Source: Mycolicibacterium sp. GF69 (lineage in GTDB: Bacteria > Actinomycetota > Actinomycetes > Mycobacteriales > Mycobacteriaceae). Taken from it: a DNA stretch of 64,000 nucleotides. The position numbers and the translations under genes were made by a program. The stretch spans positions 124,001 through 188,000 of the forward strand of contig NZ_QMEW01000003.1 in NCBI RefSeq assembly GCF_003284965.1. The letters run 5' to 3'. Positions 18,692 to 29,155 of this stretch are shown piece after piece; positions within the stretch are counted from its first letter, which is position 1; each line of letters opens with the position of its first letter. The notes under the pieces were generated by a model. That model made no database searches. It saw nothing but the letters and a program-made list of their open reading frames with translations, and was not told the origin of the DNA.

Positions 18692-19543
18692 ATGCGGCCT
18701 TTCGTCGGAACCGAGGCGGTGGCGGCCGGTGTGGTCACTCGGTATCAACTCGCGACGCGTTACGACGCGCTCTTCCGGAACGTCTACGTGCCGAAAGGCC
18801 ACAAGCCGACACCGGTCGACAAGGCCGTCGGCGCCTGGCTCTGGTCGGGCCGACAATCTACTGCCGCTGGTCTTTCCGCCGCGGCGCTGCACCGCACCAA
18901 GTGGATCGACACGGAACTGCCCGCCGAGCTCAATCGGACCAACAGACACAAGACGAAGGGAATCGTACTGCACAGCGACACCCTGACCAGCGACGAAGTG
19001 TGCGTCGTCAACGGTGTGCCGGCCACCACGGCTGCGCGCACCGCGTTCGACCTCGGCCGCCGCGGCAGCGTCGAGATGGCTGTCATTCGGCTCGACGCGA
19101 TCATGTGGGCGACTCGCGTAAAGCCCGAAGCGATCAGCGCTCTTGCCGAGCGACACCGCGGCGCGCGCGGCATCGTCAACCTGCGCGAAGCTCTTGAGCT
19201 TTCCGACGCCGGCGCAGAGTCACCCCAGGAAACCCGGACGCGGCTGGTCCTTACCGCCGCGGGCCTGCGACCGACACACACCCAGATCGAGGAATACGAC
19301 GGGTTCGACTTCGTCGCCCGCATCGACATGGGCTACCCCCAGTGGAAGGTCGGCGTCGAATACGACGGGTCCCAGCATTGGACCGATCCCCGCGTGCGCA
19401 ACCGCGACATCGAACGTCAAGCCGAACTTGAGGCGCTTGGCTGGCGGATCATCCGGGTGAACGCGGACATGCTGCGCTACCGGCGCCACGTCATCGTCGC
19501 GCGGACCCGCGCTGCACTGCGGGCGGCGGGCGCCAACGTCTGA
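18692..19543 (+). CDS. AbiEi-like winged helix plus DUF559 (Vsr/PD-(D/E)XK-type nuclease fold) protein
   Basis: 283 residues from the ATG at 18692, which has GAAAGGG upstream. A GTG at 18611 is also in frame but lies inside the left palindrome. The N-terminal region (GVVTRYQLATRYDALFRNVY, then YVPKG) looks like the AbiEi-type helix-turn-helix region of actinobacterial DUF559 proteins. The C-terminal domain carries the DUF559 pattern: Asp212 in ARIDMGYP, then Glu223, Asp225 and His229 in VGVEYDGSQHW, an R-x-x-D-x-x-R stretch and LGWRIIRVN. These acidic residues match a Vsr-like nuclease active site, so DNA cleavage is plausible but unproven. It could instead act as a toxin-antitoxin component or a repressor. 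Confidence 0.8.
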   Translation: MRPFVGTEAVAAGVVTRYQLATRYDALFRNVYVPKGHKPTPVDKAVGAWLWSGRQSTAAGLSAAALHRTKWIDTELPAELNRTNRHKTKGIVLHSDTLTSDEVCVVNGVPATTAARTAFDLGRRGSVEMAVIRLDAIMWATRVKPEAISALAERHRGARGIVNLREALELSDAGAESPQETRTRLVLTAAGLRPTHTQIEEYDGFDFVARIDMGYPQWKVGVEYDGSQHWTDPRVRNRDIERQAELEALGWRIIRVNADMLRYRRHVIVARTRAALRAAGANV

Positions 19544-19545
19544 CC

Positions 19546-19598
19546 AACGTGAAGTTGTGTGCGAAGATCCGCCGAATTTTCGAGCACAACTTCACGTT
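19546..19598. repeat. Right 53-bp palindrome
   Basis: Same outer arms as the left copy, with five differences out of 53, all in the inner part. It begins 2 bp after the upstream stop codon and ends 14 bp from the convergent RDD gene's stop, so it may also terminate transcription from both sides. Confidence 0.9.
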
Positions 19599-19612
19599 CG
19601 GCACCAAGGAAG

Positions 19613-20086
19613 TTACCGCCGGACCACCGCGGTGTTGGTGAACCGGTCCTGATAGCCGCGAAAGTCCCGGTCGGTGAACAGCGCGGGGAGGACAAGCGCG
19701 ACCAATAACACCCGCACCGTGGCGCGGCCGAGCCCGACGTGCATGCGGTGATCGATCGAGGCGACCCGCAGACCCAGCGCCCACTGTCCGGGGGTGAAAC
19801 TGAACAACCGCACCGAGACGATCCCCAGCACCAGCCACACCACCGCGAACGCCGTTGATCCCATCGTCGAACCCGGCGGCGGCAAGAGCCCGAGGCCTGC
19901 GGCAAAGCCGACCAAGCCGTATGCAATGAAGGAGTCGAGAAGGTAGGCGGCGATACGCCGGCCGAAGCGGGCGATGGAGCCGGGGCCGGTCTCCGGCATA
20001 CCGAGGCGCTGTCCAGGATAGTCGTCGGGTCCGGCGTCACTGGTCGGATCCGACCCCGACAGCCAGGACCCCAATGAGCGGGCCAT
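19613..20086 (-). CDS. RDD-family membrane protein (Rv2219A-like)
   Basis: 157 residues. After about 45 polar residues it has the family pattern FGRRIAAYLLDSFI near the first membrane segment, a second hydrophobic stretch (AFAVVWLVLGIVSVRLF), TPGQWALGLRV and a last hydrophobic segment (VLLVALVLPALF). RDD proteins are small membrane proteins of mostly unknown role; some are transporters. The ATG at 20086 is preferred because TATCCT lies 7 nt before it and the preceding residues look random. It diverges from glnA1. Confidence 0.85.
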   Translation of the reverse strand: MARSLGSWLSGSDPTSDAGPDDYPGQRLGMPETGPGSIARFGRRIAAYLLDSFIAYGLVGFAAGLGLLPPPGSTMGSTAFAVVWLVLGIVSVRLFSFTPGQWALGLRVASIDHRMHVGLGRATVRVLLVALVLPALFTDRDFRGYQDRFTNTAVVRR

Positions 20087-20093
20087 ACACTCG

Positions 20094-20099
20094 AGGATA
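20094..20099 (-). promoter_or_regulatory. Candidate -10 box TATCCT for the RDD gene
   Basis: TATCCT on the minus strand ends 7 nt before the ATG at 20086, with no ribosome site between. Confidence 0.45.
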
Positions 20100-20155
20100 T
20101 GCGGGACTCCGCTGATTCCATCGGGCTGTCCAACTGGCCGCTGACGTGAGATTGC

Positions 20156-20193
20156 GTAACTTCGGCGCAACATACGGTTGACGACCGTGCAAC
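20156..20193 (+). promoter_or_regulatory. GlnR-type binding site upstream of glnA1
   Basis: Four 5-bp elements at exact 6-nt spacing: GTAAC, GCAAC, TTGAC and GCAAC (20156-20160, 20167-20171, 20178-20182, 20189-20193). This matches the actinobacterial GlnR pattern of alternating GTNAC and GAAAC boxes with N6 spacers; each box has at most one mismatch. It sits 52 bp upstream of the glnA1 GTG, a suitable place for control by nitrogen status. Confidence 0.72.
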
Positions 20194-20245
20194 ATCGTGT
20201 CCTTAGCGTCAACCCGCGGGTTACCGAATATAAGGAGAGAACTCA

Positions 20246-21682
<1,437 letters not shown>

Positions 21683-21706
21683 CCCAGACAGGTAAGAGTC
21701 GACCCT

Positions 21707-21737
21707 TCGGGCCGGGCGGATCGTTCGCCCGGCCCGA
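21707..21737 (+). terminator. Hairpin terminator after glnA1
   Basis: A perfect 12-bp stem (TCGGGCCGGGCG with its complement) and a 7-nt loop, starting 24 bp after the glnA1 stop. There is no U-run, which is usual for mycobacterial terminators. Confidence 0.75.
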
Positions 21738-21751
21738 GTGCGTCTCGGGCG

Positions 21752-21757
21752 TAGGGT
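21752..21757 (+). promoter_or_regulatory. Candidate -10 box TAGGGT for the DoxX-like gene
   Basis: TAGGGT ends 8 nt before the ATG at 21766 and lies just beyond the glnA1 terminator, marking a new transcription unit. Confidence 0.55.
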
Positions 21758-21765
21758 CAAATCGC

Positions 21766-22287
21766 ATGACGACCTTCGACGCACGCCTCTCCAGCTACTC
21801 GTCACCGCTTCTGAGCCTGTTCCGGATCATCGCCGGACTGATGTTCACCTTGCACGGCACCGTGAAGATGTTCGGTTGGCCGATCGGTGCGGCCGTACCG
21901 GTCGGCACCTGGCCGCTCTGGTGGGCCGGGCTGATCGAACTGGTCGCCGGGCTGTTGATCACTGTCGGATTGTTCACGCGGATAGCGGCTTTCATCGCTT
22001 CCGGTGAGATGGCGGTGGCGTATTTCTGGATGCACTGGCCCCCGCTCGAAGGTCCGCCCGCGAGCTTCTGGCCGATGGAGAATGCCGGGGAAGCCACCCT
22101 GCTGTACTGCTTCGGGTTCCTCGCGCTGGCCGGGCTGGGCGCCGGCGCCTGGTCGGTCGACGCCCGGCGCGGCGGGCTCGGTCGCGCGGCGCCGGGTCGC
22201 GTCGTCACCGGCACCGCCGCGCCCGCCGGCTATGCCACCGACCGGCCCGTCCGGCGCCGTGGCCTGCTCAGCCGTTTCCGACGGTGA
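21766..22287 (+). CDS. DoxX-family membrane protein
   Basis: 173 residues. Four hydrophobic segments are visible in the first 130 residues, starting with [20 protein letters not shown] and including [21 protein letters not shown], typical of DoxX/YphA proteins. The C-terminal tail is rich in Gly, Arg and Pro. DoxX proteins have been linked to oxidative-stress complexes in mycobacteria, but that role cannot be assumed for this paralogue. Its stop overlaps the asparaginase start by four bases, so the two are co-expressed. Confidence 0.82.
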   Translation: MTTFDARLSSYSSPLLSLFRIIAGLMFTLHGTVKMFGWPIGAAVPVGTWPLWWAGLIELVAGLLITVGLFTRIAAFIASGEMAVAYFWMHWPPLEGPPASFWPMENAGEATLLYCFGFLALAGLGAGAWSVDARRGGLGRAAPGRVVTGTAAPAGYATDRPVRRRGLLSRFRR

Positions 22288-23252
22288 GGAGTCGACGCGC
22301 AAAGCTTTCCGCCGACGCACTGAACGCCCGTCTCGTCGTCATCACCACGGGCGGCACGATTTCGACCAGCACCGACGCAGACGGTGTCCGCCGTCCGACG
22401 GTCGGGGGTTCCGAACTCGCGGCCGGCCTCGACGTCGAGATAGTCGACCTGATGCACAAGGACAGCTCACGGCTGACACCCGCCGATTGGGACGCGATCG
22501 GCGCGGCCGCCAAGGACGTGGTGGCAGGCGGGGCCGACGGGGTGGTAATCACGCACGGCACCGACACCATGGAGGACACCGCGATGTGGCTGGACGTCAC
22601 GTACCGGGGTGGCCCGCCGATCGTGCTGACCGGTGCGCAGCGCTCCTCCGACACCCCCGATGCCGACGGACCGAAGAACCTGCGCGACGCCCTGACCGTC
22701 GCCGCCAGCCCGTCCGCTCGCGAACAAGGCGTGGTTATTACGTTCGACGGCAAGATATTTCAGGCGCTCGGCGCGCGAAAGATGGACACCGCGGACCTCT
22801 CAGCGTTCGCAGGGGTCCAGGTCGGGACGGTAGCCCGTGAGGTGTTCACCCTGACCCAGCCCGCGCATCGACCATTCGTCGCGGAGGTGTCGGCGGCCAA
22901 CGCGCCGCGGGTCGACATCGTGGCGGCCTATCCCGGCGACGGGCCCGGCCCCATCGATGCCGCCGTCGCGTCCGGTGCCCGCGGAATCGTGGTGCAGGCG
23001 TTGGGTTCCGGCAATGCCGGCGACGGGGTCGTGGATGCGGTCCGCCGGCATGCTCCCACGGGCGTCGCGTTCGCGATCTCGACCCGCGTGCCGGCCGGCC
23101 CCGTCGAAGCCGAATACGGTCCCGGCGACGACATGGTCAAGGCGGGCGCGGTGATGGTGCCGAACCTGCGGCCGAGCCAAGCCCGGGTGCTGGTGATGGC
23201 GGCGCTGGCGGCAGGCGAACCGGTGGCCGATGTGATCGCCCGCTGGGGTTAA
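22284..23252 (+). CDS. ansA: L-asparaginase (type I/II fold)
   Basis: 322 residues. It hydrolyses asparagine to aspartate and ammonia. Both catalytic threonine motifs are present: TTGGTIS near residue 21 and [10 protein letters not shown] near residue 90; TGAQRSSD also fits. No signal peptide is visible, so it is cytoplasmic. The GTG at 22284 overlaps the DoxX stop (GTGA). It is followed on the opposite strand by a gene whose stop overlaps by four bases. Ammonia release beside glnA1 and glnE is functionally sensible. Confidence 0.9.
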   Translation: MRSRRAKLSADALNARLVVITTGGTISTSTDADGVRRPTVGGSELAAGLDVEIVDLMHKDSSRLTPADWDAIGAAAKDVVAGGADGVVITHGTDTMEDTAMWLDVTYRGGPPIVLTGAQRSSDTPDADGPKNLRDALTVAASPSAREQGVVITFDGKIFQALGARKMDTADLSAFAGVQVGTVAREVFTLTQPAHRPFVAEVSAANAPRVDIVAAYPGDGPGPIDAAVASGARGIVVQALGSGNAGDGVVDAVRRHAPTGVAFAISTRVPAGPVEAEYGPGDDMVKAGAVMVPNLRPSQARVLVMAALAAGEPVADVIARWG

Positions 23253-24115
23253 CGGTCCAGGCCGAGGTCCTTGCGGAATCGCTTCATCCCGTCGATCTTC
23301 TCGGCCAACGATGCCTGCGGACCGGCGTAGAACATCCACGGCATGGTGATGATGCCAGTGATTCCGCCCGCCTCCGCACGCTCGAAGTGGTCTGGGGTGA
23401 ACGCGTCAGTCAACGGTGTCAGGATTTCGAAACCATCCATCGTCAAACCATTTTCGGAGCGCAGCTCGCGCAACTTTGCGACCCGTTCCAGGGCGCGCTC
23501 GGTCGTGATGAGGTCACCGATCCAGCCGTCGTGACGCGCCGCTCGACGTAGCGCGATGTCCGAGAGCCCGCCCACATACACCGGGATCGGCGGTGGTGTC
23601 GGCTCCATCTCGAGCCGCGGGGTCCGGTAGAACTCGCCGTCGAACTCGGTCCAGCCCGGCTTCCAGAGTTCCTTCATCAGTTCGAGCATCTCGTCGGTGC
23701 GTTTACCGCGCCGCGCGAACTGCTGCCCCATCAACGTGAACTCTTCCTGGCACCAGCCGACCCCGATGCCGAGTTCCAAGCGTCCGCCGGCCAACACGGC
23801 CGCGGTGCCGATCGACTTCGCCGCGGAGTACGGGTCGCGCATCGCCGGTAGGTACACGGTGGTGACGAACCGCGCCCGGGACGTGACCAGCGCCAGGGCG
23901 CCGATCAGCACCCACGGGTCCGGCCAGTCGGTGAACGCCTCCCACCGCCGCCGGCCGTCCTTCGTGTAGGGATACGGCGTCGTCAACGTCTCGAGGTTGA
24001 CGACGTGGTCCGGAACTCCAAGACCTTCGTAGCCGAGATCATCAGCGGCCTTTGCGATTTCGACGGCCTCGCTGGTGTCCAGGAATGCGACGCTGACATA
24101 AAACTTCATGGGCAC
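23249..24115 (-). CDS. LLM-class F420-dependent oxidoreductase
   Basis: 288 residues, luciferase-like TIM barrel. Features are [18 protein letters not shown] at the start, [21 protein letters not shown] and a C-terminal [13 protein letters not shown]. In mycobacteria such proteins generally use cofactor F420; the substrate is unknown. Two starts are possible, GTG at 24115 and ATG at 24109; both lie within 8 bp of the previous gene's stop, so the pair is probably co-transcribed. Its own stop overlaps the asparaginase stop (TTAA). Confidence 0.86.
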   Translation of the reverse strand: MPMKFYVSVAFLDTSEAVEIAKAADDLGYEGLGVPDHVVNLETLTTPYPYTKDGRRRWEAFTDWPDPWVLIGALALVTSRARFVTTVYLPAMRDPYSAAKSIGTAAVLAGGRLELGIGVGWCQEEFTLMGQQFARRGKRTDEMLELMKELWKPGWTEFDGEFYRTPRLEMEPTPPPIPVYVGGLSDIALRRAARHDGWIGDLITTERALERVAKLRELRSENGLTMDGFEILTPLTDAFTPDHFERAEAGGITGIITMPWMFYAGPQASLAEKIDGMKRFRKDLGLDR

Positions 24116-24116
24116 T

Positions 24117-24752
24117 TCATCCAGCGTCCCTAGCCCACGCCGGCCTGATGAACACGCCTTCGGCCTCGACGGTCGGCCCTTCGGCGTCGATCAGATATCC
24201 GCGGGCGAACGTCTTGACCCCTTCGGACCGCTCCACGAACGCCTCGGCGCGCAGGCGGCCCAGCGGCGTGCCGCGCAGATAGCGAAGCGAGATGGTGCCG
24301 GTGAACTTCGGCTGAGTGAGGCCTTCGCTGGCCGCCTCACCCAGCAGGTGGTCGAGCACCAGCGCGCAGATACCGCCGTGCACCCAACCGGGTGGCCCCT
24401 CGTACGCGCCGCTCAGCGTGAACTCGCTCCAGCAGCGCCCGTCCTCCTCGTGCTGGATCACCATCGGTGGCGCGATCGCGTTACGCAGTCCCACAGCGGG
24501 ATTCGCCCATGCCAGCGGGCGTCCGGTGGCTTCGTGACGCAGCGTCGTGGTCACCGAGCGCTGCCTGCTCTCGAGGATCTGCGTGACGACCTCGATCTTC
24601 GCTTGCGCATCGGCGACCGTGGTTTCGTCGATCTCGGTGTGCAAGCTCGCATAGATCAGCTTGCGCACCGCTTCGGTCAGCGGGCCGTACAAGGCCCGCT
24701 GATGCTGGTACTCCTCCTCGGTGATGACGTCGAACCCGAAGTCCATGCTCAT
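24117..24752 (-). CDS. PaaI-type hotdog thioesterase
   Basis: 211 residues. The hotdog domain is in the C-terminal half: GPPGWVHGGICALVLDHLLG matches the HGG-containing active-site helix of the PaaI/4HBT group, followed by the GTISLRYLRGTPLG strand. The N-terminal 90 residues are helical and charged. The likely reaction is hydrolysis of an acyl-CoA, perhaps linked to the oxidoreductase behind it. It is 16 bp away from the stop of glnE on the same strand, so it may be read through from glnE. Confidence 0.83.
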   Translation of the reverse strand: MSMDFGFDVITEEEYQHQRALYGPLTEAVRKLIYASLHTEIDETTVADAQAKIEVVTQILESRQRSVTTTLRHEATGRPLAWANPAVGLRNAIAPPMVIQHEEDGRCWSEFTLSGAYEGPPGWVHGGICALVLDHLLGEAASEGLTQPKFTGTISLRYLRGTPLGRLRAEAFVERSEGVKTFARGYLIDAEGPTVEAEGVFIRPAWARDAG

Positions 24753-24768
24753 GCGCTGCGCCTAACCA

Positions 24769-27735
24769 CTATGTTTCACCGTCGAAAACCTTTCGCACCA
24801 CGGCTTTTGCCCGTCGTGTCACCCGTAGATAGTTGTCGAGGAACTCCCCGCCGTCGTCGGTGTCCCAACCCGCCGCCACCGCAACGGCGTTGAGCTGGCG
24901 CCCCGGTCCGGGCAGCTGATCGGTCGGTTTGCCCCGCACCAGCACCAGTGCGTTGCGCGCACCGGTCGCCGTCAGCCAGGCTTGACGCAGTAGCTCGACG
25001 TCGCCCTCGGCTATCAGTTCGGCGGCACCGATCACGTTGAGCGACTCCAGCGTCGACGTGTTGTGCAGCGCGGGCACCTTGTGCGCGAACCGCAGCTGCA
25101 GCAGCTGCACCGTCCACTCGATATCGGTCAGACCGCCGCGCCCCAACTTGGTGTGGGTGTTCGGGTCGGCGCCGCGCGGCAGGCGTTCGGCGTCCACCCG
25201 CGCTTTGATCCGTCGAATCTCCTGCACCGCTTCGGCGGACACACCGCCGGGTGGGTAGCGGATCTTGTCGACCATCAGCAGGAACCGCTCCCCCAGGTCG
25301 AGGTCACCGGCAACACGGTGGGCCCGTAGCAGGGCCTGCACCTCCCATGTCTGCGCATACCGGGCGTAGTAGGCCTCATAGGAGGCCAGCGTGCGCACCA
25401 GCGGCCCGTTGCGGCCCTCCGGGCGCAGGTTCGCGTCGACCTCCAGCGGCGGGTCCGAGCTCGGTGTCGCTAGTGACGTGCGCACCTGCTCGGCGATCGT
25501 GACCGCCCACTTGACCGCGGCCGATTCCTCAACTCCGGGTTCGGGTTCGCACACGAACATCACATCGGCGTCCGAGCCGTAGCCCAGTTCGCCACCGCCC
25601 AACCGGCCCATGCCGATCACCGCGATCCGGGCCAGCGGCCCCTTCTCCGACGTGTTGGCGCGGATGACGGCCTCCAGCGCGGCCTGTAGCACCGCGACCC
25701 ACACCGCCGTCAACGCCCGGCAGACGTCGGTGACTTCGAGCATGCCCAGCAGATCGGCCGAGGCGATGCGCGCCAGTTCGCGCCGGCGTAGTGTGCGCGC
25801 CGCCGCGATCGCCCGCTGCGGATCGGAATACCTTGCGGCCGAGGCGACCAGCGCCCGCGCCACGGCGTCGGGCTCGGAGTCGAGCAGCTTGGGTCCGTTG
25901 GGTCCGTCGGCGTAGGACTGGATCACCTCCGGCGCCCGCATGAGCAACTCGGGGATGTATGCCGAAGTGCCCAGCACCCGCATCAGCCGCTTGGCGACCG
26001 CACCCTCGTCGCGCAGCGCCGCCAGAAACCACCGCTGTTCGGAGAGCGCGTCGCTGATGCGACGGTAGGACAGCAGCCCCGCATCGGGATCGGGCGTGTC
26101 CGACAGCCAGTTGAGCAACGTCGGCAACAGCACCTGCTGCACACGGCCGCGACGGGCGCTGCTGCCGGTCAGGGCGGCCAGGTGGGTCAACGCGCTCTGC
26201 GGACCTTCATAGCCGAGCGCGGCCAGCTGCCGTTCGGCGGCCTTCTGGGTCATACCGTCGGCCATGCTCAGAGCCGGTTGACCGACCGACTCCAACAGCG
26301 GTTGGTAGAACAGCTTCTCGTGCAGCCGCGAGACCCGCAGGCTCTGTCGCTTGAGCTCTTCGCGCAATACGCCGAGCGCATCGCGAGTGCCGTCGGGACG
26401 CACGTGGGCGGCCCGGGCCAGCCAGCGCAGCGCCTCGTCGTCGTCCTCGTCCGGGAGCAGGTGGGTGCGCACCAGCCGCTGCAGCTGCAGCCGATGCTCG
26501 AGCAGTCGCAGGAACTCGTACGAGGCGGTGAGGTTGGCCGCGTCGTCGCGTCCGACATAACCCCGTTCGCCGAGCGCGGCCAACGCGCCGACCGTCGATG
26601 CGACGTGCAGCGCCTCGTCGTTGCGGCCGTGCACCAGTTGCAACAGTTGCACCGCGAACTCGACGTCGCGCAGCCCGCCGGTACCCAACTTGATCTCCCG
26701 CGACCGCTGGCCCGCTGGCACCAGTTCCTCGACGCGTCTGCGCATCGCCTGGACCTCGGAGACGAAGTCCGCGCGTTCGCTGGCCGTCCACACCATCGGC
26801 ATCAGCGCGTCGATGTAGGCCTGGCCCAGCTCGGGGTCGCCGGCGGCCGGTCGCGCTTTCATCAACGCCTGGAACTCCCAGGTCTTGGCCCACCGCTGGT
26901 AGTACGCGACATGCGACTCCAGAGTGCGTACCAGCTGACCGTGCTTGCCCTCCGGCCGCAGCGCCGCGTCCACTTCGAAGAACGTGTCGGCGGCGAACCG
27001 CATCAGCTCCCCGGCCACCCGGGTGGCCAACGCGTCGGCGGGTTCTGCGACGAAGATGACGTCGACATCGCTGACGTAGTTCAGTTCCCGCGCACCGCAT
27101 TTGCCCATCGCGATCACCGCCAGCCGGGGCGGTGAATCCCCGCCGGCCGTCTTGACCGCCAGGTGCAGCGCGGCGGCCAGTGCCGCGTCCGCCAGATCGG
27201 ACAGGTGCTCACCGACCGTCGGGAACGGCAGGACCGGCTCGTTCTCCACTGTGGGCGCCAGATCGAGACCGGCCAACACCATCAGCCGGTCGCGGTAGAG
27301 CTTGCGCAGCGGCTGCAGAGCGGTCGTCATGTCGGACGCTTCGTCGGCTTGCGCGACGAACATCTCGCGCAGGGTGTCGCCGGGTGGCAGCGTGACGTCG
27401 CCGGCGAGCAGCCGCCAGTCCTGCGGATGCGCGACGAGATGGTCACCCAGCGCCAGCGAGGAACCCATCAGCCCGAACAGCCGTCCCCGCAGACTGCGGT
27501 CGGTGAGCAGTGCCCGGTTGAGTTCGTCCCAGCCGGTATCGGCCGCCTCGGCGAGCCGGACCATCATGCGTAGCGCGGTGTCGGCATCGGGTGCGCGCGA
27601 CAGCGACCAGAGGAGTTCGACGTGCGCGTCGGTGGTCCAACCCAGCAGTTCGAGATCCGCGGGCGCGGTGGGCTCGACGAGTCCCAGCCGCCCTACGCTG
27701 GGCAGCTTCGGTCGCTGCGTCGCGGGTTTGGCCAC
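24769..27735 (-). CDS. glnE: GlnE, glutamine synthetase adenylyltransferase / adenylyl-removing enzyme
   Basis: 988 residues, normal length. It adds and removes AMP on a tyrosine of glutamine synthetase. Two nucleotidyltransferase domains are visible, with metal motifs [12 protein letters not shown] (N-terminal, deadenylylating) and [12 protein letters not shown] (C-terminal, adenylylating), each followed by a helical GlnE region. Its target residue in GlnA1 is Tyr406. The start is a GTG with TACCTT 6 nt before it. glnA2 follows upstream on the same strand with a 25-bp gap, keeping the mycobacterial glnA1-glnE-glnA2 grouping. Confidence 0.96.
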   Translation of the reverse strand: MAKPATQRPKLPSVGRLGLVEPTAPADLELLGWTTDAHVELLWSLSRAPDADTALRMMVRLAEAADTGWDELNRALLTDRSLRGRLFGLMGSSLALGDHLVAHPQDWRLLAGDVTLPPGDTLREMFVAQADEASDMTTALQPLRKLYRDRLMVLAGLDLAPTVENEPVLPFPTVGEHLSDLADAALAAALHLAVKTAGGDSPPRLAVIAMGKCGARELNYVSDVDVIFVAEPADALATRVAGELMRFAADTFFEVDAALRPEGKHGQLVRTLESHVAYYQRWAKTWEFQALMKARPAAGDPELGQAYIDALMPMVWTASERADFVSEVQAMRRRVEELVPAGQRSREIKLGTGGLRDVEFAVQLLQLVHGRNDEALHVASTVGALAALGERGYVGRDDAANLTASYEFLRLLEHRLQLQRLVRTHLLPDEDDDEALRWLARAAHVRPDGTRDALGVLREELKRQSLRVSRLHEKLFYQPLLESVGQPALSMADGMTQKAAERQLAALGYEGPQSALTHLAALTGSSARRGRVQQVLLPTLLNWLSDTPDPDAGLLSYRRISDALSEQRWFLAALRDEGAVAKRLMRVLGTSAYIPELLMRAPEVIQSYADGPNGPKLLDSEPDAVARALVASAARYSDPQRAIAAARTLRRRELARIASADLLGMLEVTDVCRALTAVWVAVLQAALEAVIRANTSEKGPLARIAVIGMGRLGGGELGYGSDADVMFVCEPEPGVEESAAVKWAVTIAEQVRTSLATPSSDPPLEVDANLRPEGRNGPLVRTLASYEAYYARYAQTWEVQALLRAHRVAGDLDLGERFLLMVDKIRYPPGGVSAEAVQEIRRIKARVDAERLPRGADPNTHTKLGRGGLTDIEWTVQLLQLRFAHKVPALHNTSTLESLNVIGAAELIAEGDVELLRQAWLTATGARNALVLVRGKPTDQLPGPGRQLNAVAVAAGWDTDDGGEFLDNYLRVTRRAKAVVRKVFDGET

Positions 27736-27741
27736 GATAGA

Positions 27742-27747
27742 AAGGTA
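27742..27747 (-). promoter_or_regulatory. Candidate -10 box TACCTT for leaderless glnE mRNA
   Basis: On the minus strand TACCTT ends 6 nt before the glnE GTG, inside the short gap after glnA2. Confidence 0.45.
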
Positions 27748-27760
27748 GCGCGAGCCCCGA

Positions 27761-29101
27761 CTATAGAGACAGGTAGGCCTTCAGCTCGAACGGCGTCACG
27801 TGGCTGCGGTAGTTCTCCCACTCCGCGCGCTTGTTGCGCAGAAAATAGTCGAAGACGTGCTCGCCCAACGCTTCCGCGACCAGCTCGGAGTTCTCCATCT
27901 CGCTCAGCGCGACTCCGAGGCTGCCGGGCAGCTCCTTGTAGCCCATCGCGCGGCGCTCCTCCGGAGTAAGCGTCCACACGTTGTCCTCGGCCTCCGGCGC
28001 CAGCACGTAGTTCTTCTCGATGCCCCGCAGCCCCGCTGCCAGCAGCACCGCGAACGCCAGATACGGGTTGCACGCCGAGTCGGGGCTGCGCACCTCCACG
28101 CGCCGCGACGAGGCCTTGCGCGGGGTGTACATCGGAACCCGCACCAGCGCTGAGCGATTCGCTGCGCCCCAGGAGGCCGCCGTCGGCGCCTCCCCACCGT
28201 GCACGAGACGCTTGTAGGAGTTCACCCACTGGTTGGTGACGGCGCTGATCTCCTTGGCGTGCTCGAGGATCCCCGCGATGAACGACTTGGCGACATCGGA
28301 GAGCTGCAGCGGGTCGTCGGCGCTGTGGAAAGCGTTGGTGTCGCCTTCGAACAGGCTCATGTGGGTGTGCATTGCCGAACCCGGATGCTCCGCGAACGGC
28401 TTCGGCATGAACGACGCCCGCACTCCGTCGGCGAGCGCGACCTCCTTGACGACATAGCGGAAAGTCATCACGTTGTCGGCCATCGACAGGGCGTCGGCGT
28501 AGCGAAGGTCGATCTCCTGCTGACCGGGCGCGCCCTCGTGGTGGCTGAACTCGACGGAGATGCCCATCTGCTCGAGCGCGTCGATGGCGTGGCGGCGGAA
28601 GTTGGGCGCCGAATCGTGGACGGCCTGGTCGAAGTAGCCGCCGTTGTCGGCCGGTACCGGCTCGGTGCCGTCGTCTTCGCCGGGCTTGAGCAGGAAGAAC
28701 TCGATCTCCGGGTGGACGTAGCAGGAAAAGCCGAGATCGCTGGCCTTGGCCAGTTGCCTGCGCAGCACGTGGCGCGAGTCCGCCCAGGACGGCGAACCGT
28801 CGGGCATGGTGATGTCGCAGAACATCCGCGCCGAGTGGTTGCGGCCCGCGCCGTCGGTCCACGGCAGCACCTGGAAGGTGGACGGGTCGGGACGGGCCAC
28901 CATGTCGGCTTCCGAGACGCGGGCGAAGCCCTCGATCGACGAGCCGTCGAACCCGATGCCCTCTTCGAACGCACCCTCGAGTTCGGCCGGGGCGATCGCG
29001 ACCGATTTCAGGTATCCGAGCACGTCGGTAAACCACAGCCGGACGAAGCGGATGTCGCGTTCCTCCAGCGTGCGCAGCACGAATTCCTTCTGCCGATCCA
29101 T
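27761..29101 (-). CDS. glnA2: GlnA2, glutamine synthetase (type I)
   Basis: 446 residues, the same length as GlnA2 of M. tuberculosis. Family stretches include [46 protein letters not shown] and [13 protein letters not shown]. The segment matching the adenylylation loop ([13 protein letters not shown]) lacks the tyrosine context of GlnA1, so control by GlnE is doubtful. The ATG has TACGCT 6 nt upstream. Confidence 0.95.
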   Translation of the reverse strand: MDRQKEFVLRTLEERDIRFVRLWFTDVLGYLKSVAIAPAELEGAFEEGIGFDGSSIEGFARVSEADMVARPDPSTFQVLPWTDGAGRNHSARMFCDITMPDGSPSWADSRHVLRRQLAKASDLGFSCYVHPEIEFFLLKPGEDDGTEPVPADNGGYFDQAVHDSAPNFRRHAIDALEQMGISVEFSHHEGAPGQQEIDLRYADALSMADNVMTFRYVVKEVALADGVRASFMPKPFAEHPGSAMHTHMSLFEGDTNAFHSADDPLQLSDVAKSFIAGILEHAKEISAVTNQWVNSYKRLVHGGEAPTAASWGAANRSALVRVPMYTPRKASSRRVEVRSPDSACNPYLAFAVLLAAGLRGIEKNYVLAPEAEDNVWTLTPEERRAMGYKELPGSLGVALSEMENSELVAEALGEHVFDYFLRNKRAEWENYRSHVTPFELKAYLSL

Positions 29102-29107
29102 GACCGC

Positions 29108-29113
29108 AGCGTA
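29108..29113 (-). promoter_or_regulatory. Candidate -10 box TACGCT for leaderless glnA2 mRNA
   Basis: TACGCT on the minus strand ends 6 nt before the glnA2 ATG. Confidence 0.45.
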
Positions 29114-29155
29114 GGCACCGGCTGTTAATTCCGTGTTACACGGCGGCTTCGTTTA

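Larger units (their letters stand above)
18600..19598. mobile_element. Candidate palindrome-bounded element carrying a nuclease-fold gene
   Basis: Two 53-bp palindromes, identical at 48 of 53 positions, bracket one gene so tightly that the right one begins 2 bp after its stop. The outer arms also match as inverted repeats, extended by GCCG on the left and CGGC on the right. There is no transposase motif and no clear target duplication. The alternative is that the palindromes are two copies of an intergenic terminator unit. The case for mobility rests on the symmetry, the tight fit and the location in an inserted region. Confidence 0.4.

Noticed and set aside
18600..19598. Insertion sequence or integron cassette
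   Set aside because: No transposase or integrase motif and no target duplication recognised; only a palindrome-bounded unit can be claimed.
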